Part shown: positions 12,901 to 21,812 of the stretch, piece after piece
How positions within the stretch are numbered: position 1 is the first letter of the stretch
Layout of the letters: each line of letters starts with the position of its first letter
NCBI GenBank assembly: GCA_964007475.1
Contig: OZ023273.1
Span: 104,468,485-104,532,484 of the forward strand
Reading direction: 5' to 3'
DNA from: Hybos culiciformis
Lineage: Eukaryota > Arthropoda > Insecta > Diptera > Hybotidae
DNA: 64,000 nt
The notes under the pieces: model-generated
Seen by the model: the letters and a program-made list of their open reading frames with translations, nothing else
Databases searched by the model: none
Told to the model about the DNA's origin: nothing
Position numbers and translations under genes: made by a program

Positions 12901-14339
12901 GATTAGAGAGCTCTAAAAATTATTTCTATTTCTTATTCAAAAGCTACTATAATTTTAAATTTTAAATGAAAAACGTGACATATAAAAATAAATATTCACA
13001 ATGATTTTGTTCTCACTATTCGACTGTATGTTTTATTTATCAGTTTTATATATGTAGTTTCATTTACAAATAGTCTTTTAAAAAATTTCTGGAGTAGCTC
13101 TTTTGATAAATTCTTATTTACTATTTACAATTTCCTGTCAAAAAAAATAAAAATTAACCAAAACAATTTGAAGTGACAAGAATGAAAGAACATTCTAAAT
13201 ATTTGTTTATAAACCATTAATAAATTTATTTTTGACCCTTGTATAAGAAATAATTTGTCACACAAAAATTCCTTAAATTAAATCTCTATAAAATTCTCTA
13301 TAAATAATAATAATCGATATTGGTTAAATTATCAAATTTTATTTTCATTTAAAATGATTGAAAACAAAACTATATAATTTAGAAAAAAAAAAGAAAGAAA
13401 AAACCTCAAATAGAAAAACCACATAAACTTTATTATTCGCTTTTCAATTTTCTTAGTATACAAATTTTTTTTTTTTTGATTTACTTAAAAAAAAAAAAAA
13501 ATAGAATATAGATTAAAATAAAATAACACAAATCTATTTTTCAGCAAAAAAAAAATCTGAAAAACTATACTATGTGTAGTACACTATTATATTACTAACT
13601 ATATATAACGAAAAACTTATTTTTAGTTTCAATTTTAGGGAAAAATCTCTGCAACCAAATCTTAAAGAAAATAAAACTAAATTATATACATATAAAAAAA
13701 AAAATTAAAAGTTTTCTTTTATTTTCATTCTTCACATTTTCTTATAAATGCGTTGTCGTCGTTGCGATGATGAAAACTTACACACACTTAAGTTCAGAAT
13801 TTTCCTTATTTTTCCGTAGATATAAAAATAATCAAACCAAATCACTTGAAGAAAAAGAAAAAAAAAAATAAAATAAAATTATTTTATTATTGAAAGTTTA
13901 GTATTTCTTTTTTTTTTCTGTCTTGCAAATTGATTTTTCACAACAATGTAATTATCTTATTCCTTAGGTGGTATTAAGAAATTAATTAAAGTAAAAAAAA
14001 AACATAAAGTAATAGAGTAAAATAAAATAAAAAAAAGAAAAAGAAGAAAAATCAAGAAATAAAGAAAACTTAACTTTTTCGAATATATTATTAAGAAAGT
14101 TTTTTTTTTTTTGGGAACAATATAATTACAAAATTACGTTATAATAAGTTTTTGAATGTACTACAAAAATATAGATAAAATTATGCATATATGGATTTTA
14201 CGTAGTTAGATTGAAAAGTTAATTTTGAAGGGGTAAAAGCAGACTTGTTGACATTCATTCCACAATAAGGCTAACAATAATTTTTATATACCCGAAAAAG
14301 ATAAGGATGGTTTATAACAAATTAAACAACTAGTTAGTT
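9976..14339. other. AT-rich non-coding stretch
   Basis: No gene is recognisable. Several 60-76-codon frames (for example 11072-11272 and 11262-11492) have AT-driven composition and no domain that I know. A and T homopolymers are frequent (10583-10603, 12418-12432, 13484-13501). Confidence 0.6.
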
Positions 14340-14865
14340 TTTGCTGATGACACAGCAGTTTACTCGTCGGATATCTTTGCTGTAGATATAATGAAAAACT
14401 TACACGATGTCTTATCTGTCTCTCAGCTTACTTTTATAAATGAAAAATTTTCTTATATGCCAGCGAAACACAAGCAATTTTTTTCAATAGGAGAAGGAAG
14501 GAATTATTTTTACCTGAATCAGAACTGTTTGTTGATGAAATAAATATTCCTTGGAGTAGCACAGTAAAATATATCTTGGAATATCTTTAGATAAAAACCT
14601 TACTTTCGCTCAGCACTTTGCAAACACCAAAACCAAAATCAAAAAGTCTATTGGAACTCTATATCCATTGATCGATAAAAACTCTGATGAAGCAGCTCTC
14701 ACACACATTAAAAAACTTCAAATCGAACAAAACAAAATACTCAAAATGATGCTAAACCTTCCTAAGCATTACAGCACCAACTTTCTTCACAAATTTGCAA
14801 ACTCAAAACTTATTATAGAAAAAATTAAAGATATTGTTGAAAAATTCAAAAACGAAAGTTTATAG
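14340..14865 (+). pseudogene. Jockey-clade LINE reverse transcriptase fragment
   Basis: Translation from 14340 opens with FADDTAVYSSD, the catalytic YADD-type box of a non-LTR reverse transcriptase. It continues into LHDVLSVSQ and then loses frame. In another frame (about 14555-14690) it gives WSSTVKY and YLGISLDKNLTFAQHF, the conserved KYLGxxLDxxLTFxxH thumb segment, followed by GTLYPLI. The last frame (14668-14865) gives LQIEQNKILKMMLNLP and ends NESL plus TAG, matching the Jockey C terminus (xxxQNKxLRxxxxxP). The usual 60-70 residues between LYPLI and LQIxQNK are missing, so there is an internal deletion as well as frameshifts. Nothing upstream of the YADD box is recognisable. It is a dead 5'-truncated copy. 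Confidence 0.85.
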
Positions 14866-15170
14866 TTTCAGAAAATCCATTAATTTCAAACTTGTATAAT
14901 TGAAAATCTCTTACTTTTTATCCTAGTTCTTAATTCTTAGGTCAAGTATTTAGTTAGTTTTAGTAAAATCAAATACGGTTTTGTAATAAATTAAATTTCC
15001 CTCCTAAACCAAAATGTTTTTCCTCTTAAGCCTAAGTAATTAGTTAAATTCTAATATAGTTGTAAAGATCATTAATGTATCTAAACCTTCTTAATTAATA
15101 AGCTCAAAAATGTATAATCAAGTTACTGAATAAATATTTTATTGAATTATTGAATAAAAAATAAACAACT
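14340..15170 (+). mobile_element. 5'-truncated Jockey-type non-LTR retrotransposon
   Basis: The reverse transcriptase remnant is followed by about 300 bases of non-coding sequence. This ends near two AATAAA signals (15129-15134 and 15153-15158) and an A-rich tail, GAATAAAAAATAAAC. That is the expected 3' UTR and poly(A) end of a Jockey-group LINE. The 5' truncation fits incomplete reverse transcription. I could not define a target-site duplication, so the 3' limit is approximate. Confidence 0.7.
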
Positions 15171-18100
15171 AGTAAAACTTTGGGCCCGCGAAATAATCTG
15201 TATGACATTTATATGAGCGAAATATGAGCAAAGCAAAGCGATTATATAGTAAGTACATTTCTGTCCTATATGGATTACTGCGATTTGAAACAACTTTAGG
15301 GCTTATTACGATTTAAAACAAAAATAATCCTTATATTAAAAGAAATAACATATTACATATATTATTGTGTTTTGTAATCGCAATAATATATATATGGATT
15401 ACTACGGTGTGAGACAACAATAATTTATATGGATTATCGCGTTTTGAAAACGAAACTATTTATATCGAGATATAAAAAAAATATAACTACGCAGAAATGT
15501 TACGGAAAAGTTACGGTTGGAATTCCGGACTTCATTTTGCGAAAAAACAAGAATCAAAGTAAAAAAAAAACAAAAAAGGTTCCATAAAGAGGGTTTGGGG
15601 TTCAGAAGAACAACAATTATAGTATTAATATAGAAAAAACTGAATGTATTTGAGACATTGAATTCTGTTTCACACTAACTAGGAAATAAAGTTTTTAAAT
15701 CTAAAAGCAACGAAATCTGTGTATTAAGATTCCGTGTAAAATCACAAATATTTCATTTTCACTTGCTTTTTTTTAAAAAAATATTAACATGTCAGAAAAA
15801 TTTACTTCCTGTTTTTAAATTGCAAAACATTATTCCATTTTATTTATCTTATTCCATGTAACTTTAACTTTAAGTTATTAACTGTAAAATCCAAAATTTT
15901 TCCTTATGTTAAAATATTTTGTGATCAAAACTGTTCGTTTAATGTTGGTGATTTTTTAGTTTGAAAAACTTTTTCATATGTACAACATTATATTATAGAG
16001 AGAGAAATGTAATGTTAACATAACCTCAATGACATACTAGAAAGATAATAAAAACTTGAGAATATATTATGCTTTTCTTTATTTTCTTTTCTTCATTTTG
16101 AATAAGAGTTCAATTATAAGGAAAAAAAATAAAAATCCCTACATCAGATCTTCGGGATTATATAATAGATGGAATTAACTTTTAAATTTAATTTTCTGCT
16201 TTTATTGTCAAAGTTTAAAGAATTTAATTTTTAATCAGTTAAATTTACTTTGTTTGATTTTATTTTTTATTTTTTTATTTTTTAAGCTTGAGATTTTATT
16301 GTGCAGATTTTGATTTAAATGATTTTTGATTCCCTTCTATCTTGATTATAAAATCTATATACATATAGTTGATTTAATTTTTATATAATATTCTAAAGAA
16401 TAATTTTAAATTGATTGTAACTACTTTTTATTATAAAATTAATTTTATTAAATTTCTTTGATACTTTTATTTCAAAAAGTTCTAATTCTTATTATATTTG
16501 CAATCCATATAATCTCCGATTTTAATTCAATCGAAATGTGTTTTTTGTGTTGGATATATTTATGAAATTTTATACACAACAATACATATTGGAAAATATT
16601 TCAGACTAGAATTTTATTTGAGATTTTTGAATTTAATTTTTCTTAATTAGTTTAAATTGAAACTCTTGAAAATTATTTAAATATTTATAATATTAATTCT
16701 TATTTTAGTTACTTCAAAAATATCTACCTCTATATAAAAATTAATTTGAAGTTCTTGAAAACATAAATGCAATTATTAACTTATTTTATTTCTAATGTTG
16801 CTCTTAAAATAATTTTACTTCAACAATGAGTATATGAAAAGTTCACAAAAAAACGTTCATATATCAAATTAGAATTTTTATTGTCATTTAACGATAATAT
16901 GAAAGTTTATTCGACTATTTATATAAAATTTGCATAAAATAAACTTACATTACAAAATAAATATAATACATTTTTTTTTTTGCACGACTTTTATTTAATA
17001 ATACTACATACACACACGCAGTTGTAATTTTCTTAACATTTTATCTCTAAGATGTTTTAAAGGAGACAAACTGATAAAAATCTTAAAACTATGATAATAT
17101 TCGCTGCGGAATTAAATACCTTCCTATTATAAAAATTCTTGAAACCATTTTATTTATGCTTTTATTTATTACAAAATGTGTGAAAATTTTATGTATGAAC
17201 ATAAAAATAAGTTACTAACTAACTACTTTAGCTGTGCTTAAACGGCTATAACAAAAATCTTATTTAAAAAATATTCCAGTTTTTAATTTAAGTTCTATAT
17301 TTCGAATAATATTGTGAAAATATATCTGACAAGTAAAAAAAGTTTCCAATGTTAACAGAAATTAAGTTTTAATATAACTTTGTGTCTTATTAATTTTTCC
17401 ATAAGTGCTTTAAAAGTTACATTGCTCAAGACTTGTAATTATTTTACGTAACTTTTTGTAAGCGAATTTTCTATTTATTACTTTTGTAGGACAATCGAAG
17501 CAAAAAAGCCAAATATTTCAACTCTCATTGTGTTAATTGCTTTTGTTTATATTCATTAAGTTGAAATCTCCAAATCCCTTTAACAAAAAATGTATCTATC
17601 ATTAATCCTGATTTTGAGCACAACCTAAATAATTTCATTTTGAAAATTATTTCCCTAGAATATTTTGTATAAAAAGCAAAAAAAAACAAAAAAAAACATT
17701 TTTCAAAGATCTAAAGGGTTATTTGGTTTTTGGTGGAAAATTTATATGCATTCAAGAGGATATTTTTGTGCTTTATATACATTAAGGAGCAAAAAAAAAA
17801 TATATTCCGCCTTAAATTAAGAGAACTTTCATAAAAAGCAAAATTTATTTGTTAATTTTCTGTGGTATGTTGAGTTAATGATTATATAATTAAATTCATT
17901 AGAAACCCATATAAGTCCTTAAAGAATTATAGCAGTGTTACTATTTTGTATTTTTACAAGAACAAAAAAAAAAGTGGTAGGTGTTAAATAGGAAAAAAAA
18001 AACAAACTATCTTATATTAAAAACGTTTATCTTCTAGTAGCTTTAATTACTGAAAACATTCTTCAAAAGCAATAAATTTAAATTTTGTTCACTTTGTTTT

Positions 18101-18315
18101 AACTCTTAAGACCAACAAAAATATTAGCTTTAGTATTCTAAATCATTTTGAGTATATAATAAACTGTCAGTTGTGCTCGTGAATTGATGGATGAAATTGG
18201 TAATCTCACTACTTAAAATTGAAAAAAACATTATAAAAAACCTATCCCAAAACGGAATGCATAAACAATTTATTTTTTGAAGTACGATAAGTAAAAATGG
18301 AACTGAAGTGTGTGA
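15171..18315. other. AT-rich non-coding stretch with a motif cluster
   Basis: No gene is recognisable. At 15267-15450 the motif TATATGGATTACTGCGATTT recurs in diverged form (15267, 15391, 15426, and a weaker copy near 15300). An inverted relative, TTTTGTAATCGCAATA, lies near 15370. The rest is AT-rich background. Confidence 0.55.
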
Positions 18316-18487
18316 GGGTAGTTCCACGGAAACAGGCGGAAAACTAAATAAAAAATGTAAAAAAAAAAATTATTTTTGAGACTTAAATCAGTATTTGTTA
18401 GATCCTTCAGATAATTTCGAACTTATTCTCAAAGGGAACACCGCATTTTTCGAATTTTTCGATTTTTCAAAGAATTTGTACCGAAAA

Positions 18488-18524
18488 GTCATTCCCGTGT
18501 AAGCAAACGAACCACGGGAATGAC
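18488..18524. repeat. 12-bp perfect inverted repeat
   Basis: GTCATTCCCGTG (18488-18499) and CACGGGAATGAC (18513-18524) form a perfect 12-bp stem with a 13-base loop. A third, imperfect copy, CCACGGTTATGAC, follows directly (about 18526-18538). The block is clearly less AT-rich than its surroundings. Confidence 0.85.
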
Positions 18525-18607
18525 ACCACGGTTATGACAAAAAATATCACAACTAACAATATTCAGAAAAAATGTATTTACTTAGCCAACTGAAATCGTG
18601 ATTTTAA

Positions 18608-18805
18608 TAGTAGATTATTGTATATGTAAACTAAATTTGTTATTAATTAAGAGTTCTGTATACACAAAAATACATTGACACGAGTCAATACTTATATCAC
18701 GAGACCGAAGGTCGAGTGATATAAATTGACAAGTGTCAATGTATTTTTGTATAAATACAGAACGAGTTGTATAACAAATTTTGTTTACATATCCAATATA
18801 CTGTT
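18608..18805. repeat. Palindromic module P1 (198 bp)
   Basis: TTAA lies on both sides (18604-18607 and 18806-18809). The two halves are complementary along nearly their whole length and meet at a GACC-gaa-GGTC tip. The arms share ATATGTAAAC, GTTCTGTAT and a perfect CAAAAATACATTGACAC / complement pair. The module would fold into one long hairpin. The 83-codon minus-strand frame across it (18615-18866) is read through the palindrome and resembles no protein I know. Confidence 0.85.
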
Positions 18806-18809
18806 TTAA

Positions 18810-19136
18810 TGCGTAGGGGAGAGGTAGTTGCAAAGAGAGAATATTTTTCTTCTCATTTTTTCTCATTTTTTTTTTGTATTTGGCTGTATTGAAATATTGT
18901 GAGAGATATTATGTTTGTTTTAGGTATTACGTAATATTCATTACGAAACATCTAAATGATTTCATTATTTACGCTGATGCATCTAAATTTTTTCATTATA
19001 TACGCTGATGCATCTAAATTTTTTCATTATTTACGCAGATGCATCTAAATGATTGCATGTGTATTGACGCATATAATACTCCATTTAGTGATCTAAAGTC
19101 TATAACACTAAATACAACATAACGATCCCCAACGCA
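18810..19136. repeat. TTAA-bounded module M1 (327 bp)
   Basis: The ends are TGCGTAGGGGA and TCCCCAACGCA, an inverted repeat with one mismatch, and TTAA is directly outside on both sides (18806-18809 and 19137-19140). Inside, a subrepeat of about 31 bp built on GATGCATCTAAATTTTTTCA with ATTATTTACGCT is repeated about three times (roughly 18949-19056). There is no coding frame. It looks like a TTAA-type MITE. Confidence 0.75.
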
Positions 19137-19140
19137 TTAA

Positions 19141-19338
19141 TAGTAGATTATTGGATATGTAAACTAAATTTGTTATTAATTAAGAGTTCTGTATACACAA
19201 AAATACATTGACACGAGTCAATACTTATATCACGAGACCGAAGGTCGAGTGATATAAATTGACAAGTGTCAATGTATTTTTGTGTAAATACAGAACGAGT
19301 TGTATAACAAATTTTGTTTACATAACCAATATACTGTT
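19141..19338. repeat. Palindromic module P2 (198 bp)
   Basis: This is a near-identical copy of P1, flanked by TTAA at 19137-19140 and 19339-19342. The arms pair over roughly 95 bp with small interruptions. The tip is at 19236-19246 (GACC, loop gaa, GGTC). The frame seen in P1 is also present (19148-19390), but only because the DNA is duplicated. Confidence 0.85.
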
Positions 19339-19342
19339 TTAA

Positions 19343-19670
19343 TGCGTAGGGGGGAGGTAGTTGCAAAGAGAGAATATTTTTTCTTCTCATTTTTTCTCTT
19401 TTTTTTTTTTGTATTTGGCTGTATTGAAATATTGTGAGAGATATTATGTTTGTTTAGGTATTACGTAATATTCAATACGAAACATCTAAATGATTTCATT
19501 ATTTACGCTGATGCATCTAAATTTTTTCATTATATACGCTGATGCATCTAAATTTTTTCATTATTTACGCAGATGCATCTAAATTATTGCATGTGTATTG
19601 ACGCATATAATACTCCATTTAGTGATCTAAATTCTATAGCACTAAATACAACATAACGATCCCCAACGCA
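19343..19670. repeat. TTAA-bounded module M2 (328 bp)
   Basis: This is a near-identical copy of M1, flanked by TTAA at 19339-19342 and 19671-19674. A few single-base and short indel differences are visible (for example GTTTAGG against GTTTTAGG, and TTCAATACG against TTCATTACG). The P-M pair was therefore duplicated recently. Confidence 0.8.
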
Positions 19671-19986
19671 TTAAATTATATTAATTGTATTCATTTTTTT
19701 TCAAGTAATTCACAAAAGGTTTGAATCGTACTTTCTCAACTTTTTTTAAATTTTAGAGAGCATTTCATATATTATTTTTTTAATAATAAAATTTGTGAAG
19801 TATTTATTGAACATTAAAATAACGAATTTTAGTTTTGAATACGAACCAATTACTTAGTAACATTTATTTGTCCTAAATGGTAGTAATTCATATAATGTAT
19901 TTTCAAGATTAAAATTTTTAATATTTATACTGTTTGCCCTAAAAATTGTGGTAACATCGAATCGGCAAGTTTCCGTGGAACTCCCC

Positions 19987-21553
19987 GTATAGGTACTTAT
20001 CACAAAAAATTATTGTCATTTTAATGATATCATTTCGATTAATTTATAATTCTGACTACAATATCAATATTGTAAAATTATTTTTGTTCTAAATCCTTTA
20101 AGCTCCTGTTAAAATTCGTTAAGTCGTCAATCATTAACCCTTCAATGTATATTCTATAAATTTAACCGTGAAAAAATAAAAATTATTTAAAGTTAACTTT
20201 TCCCAACTTTGAGGCTGCAAAGTATATACTGCAAATTCTTGAATTTAATATTAATTCAAGTTCTTTTTAAGTAAATATATTCTTTAAATTAAAATTTATT
20301 AGTTTTATTAAATTTAACATCAATTCTCGTTGAAGTAGTTTTTTTTAATGCTTCTTAGAAAAAACTTGTTTACTAACTATCCTTTTTATCCTTTTATACT
20401 AGCTTTGGTTATGATTTATAAAGGTTTTTTTCTCAAATGAAACCATTAAATATTTACAATTTGTTTTTATATAACCACGAATAAAGGTGATTGTATAATT
20501 GAGATTCATATTATTTAAAAAGGTGTCCAGTTAAAATCATGTTTAGCTCATGTAAATAACTTCCGAAGTATAACCGAATAATTAATTTTAATATACTTTT
20601 AGTTTATTGTCTAGAAACTTAGAAACAAATTGTTTAATTGTTTGTCATTTTTATTATTTATTCAATTAAATTTTGGCAGAGACTACGAAGTATGCCGTGT
20701 CGATTATATTCAATCATAAAAAGCCGTTTTCAAATTCTGAATTGCGTGGACCCATAAGTTTTAGATTTCAAGCGATGATAATAATAATAAAATAAAATTC
20801 TTGATCGAAAATCCTAAGCAATTTTTGTAAGAAAAATAAAAAATGAAACCTTCCTGTTTGCAAAGACAATTTTTGTTAAATTTACCTTAAATTTTTGTTT
20901 CATACTTAGTTGTATTATTTTAATTGAAACAAAAATGTGAAAAGTTTCAGATAAAGTGTTATAAAACAAAAAAAAAAAAAAGAAGCAAAAAAAAAACTTT
21001 AAAATAAAAATAATAAAATTTTCTTCTTTTTTTTTCTTATTAATTTGTATGTTGAACGTGAGCCTTTTTGAAAGTTTTATTTTCTCAAAATTTCACGTGT
21101 TTTTTGTAACACTCTTGAAGCCATAAAAAATAAAATTCAGAATTTTTGCTTCAAGTATAAAATGTTGGTTTGCTCGTTTTTGGTTGAAAAAAAAAAAAAA
21201 AAACACAAAAAAAAAAATTATGATCTTTTCTTAAAAAGCATACTAAAATTTTTCTTGGTTTTTTCCCTCGTAATTTTATTTCGGAAATTCTCTAATACTT
21301 GAAAAAAATGTTTTTCATTTGTTATGATGGTTATGAATGAAAATATATACATATATATACATTTTTTTTTTGTTTGATTATTATTATTATCTTTTTTATT
21401 ATTATCATTTCATTAATATGTATTAAAAAAATTGAAAAATTTATGTTTTTTTTTTGTTATCAAAATAAGAAATTTTCTTGTACAAAATACATATTATAGG
21501 TAGCTAGCTATTTTGCTATGTTTTTGAAGTATAAATTTTAATAACGTTAAAGT
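19987..21553. other. AT-rich non-coding stretch
   Basis: No gene is certain. A short open segment with less AT-biased codons (20679-20797), just after a splice-acceptor-like TTTTGGCAG, is discussed under findings. The remainder is A/T runs. Confidence 0.55.
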
Positions 21554-21564
21554 AAAATTTCTTA
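21554..21564. repeat. Target-site duplication of the I-type LINE (3' side)
   Basis: AAAATTTCTTA here is repeated exactly at 27061-27071, on the other side of the element. An 11-bp duplication is within the usual range for I-type LINEs. The AT-rich context makes chance possible, but both copies sit exactly at the independently expected element ends. Confidence 0.7.
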
Positions 21565-21567
21565 TTT

Positions 21568-21585
21568 TTATTATTATTATTATTA
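21568..21585 (-). repeat. (TAA)6 tail of the LINE
   Basis: Six TTA units on the plus strand are six TAA units on the element strand. They lie between the 3' UTR and the target-site duplication. I-type LINEs characteristically end in TAA repeats instead of poly(A). The few bases 21565-21567 are A-rich on the element strand. Confidence 0.85.
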
Positions 21586-21672
21586 ATGGATTTTATTATA
21601 ATTCAATTATAACTAAAATCTTAAAACCAGGGCCCTAACTGCTATGGCTTTTAGCCCTTATTTTTCTAAACT

Positions 21673-21727
21673 TAGGAGAAGGGGAAAAAAGTAAAATATA
21701 AAATTTTACTCGTTTCCCCTTAACCTA
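21673..21727 (-). promoter_or_regulatory. Two-stage stem-loop in the LINE 3' UTR
   Basis: The lower stem pairs 21673-21687 with 21713-21727 and contains a perfect 9-bp core, AAGGGGAAA / TTTCCCCTT. After a 2x2 internal loop, the upper stem pairs AGTAAAAT (21690-21697) with ATTTTACT (21703-21710) around a 5-base loop. It lies about 90 bases inside the 3' end, where many LINEs carry the structure recognised by their own reverse transcriptase. That role is an inference. A smaller candidate pair, AGGGC/GCCCT (21629-21633 and 21654-21658), lies between it and the tail. Confidence 0.75.
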
Positions 21728-21812
21728 TTATTAAATTGGAAAGCTTATCTTTTGAATACATTTTTTCCAGTAATATATTTTAATTTCTATTTCTAAATTT
21801 TTAAGCTAGTAC

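Larger units (their letters stand above)
18316..19986. mobile_element. Outer inverted-repeat element enclosing the TTAA array
   Basis: The segment GGGTAGTTCCACGGAAAC at 18316-18333 is matched in inverse orientation by GTTTCCGTGGAACTCCCC at 19969-19986, 17 of 18 positions. Weaker similarity continues inward (AGGCGG against TTGCCG). The pair looks like the terminal repeats of a decayed DNA transposon about 1.67 kb long. A second perfect 12-bp inverted pair lies inside the left part (18488-18499 and 18513-18524). I cannot see a convincing target-site duplication and no transposase is encoded. Confidence 0.45.

Noticed and set aside
18615..18866. 83-codon and 80-codon minus-strand frames repeated at 18615-18866 and 19148-19390
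   Set aside because: Their similarity comes from duplicated palindromic DNA, not from protein conservation. They cross a hairpin and a module junction and start without a convincing context.
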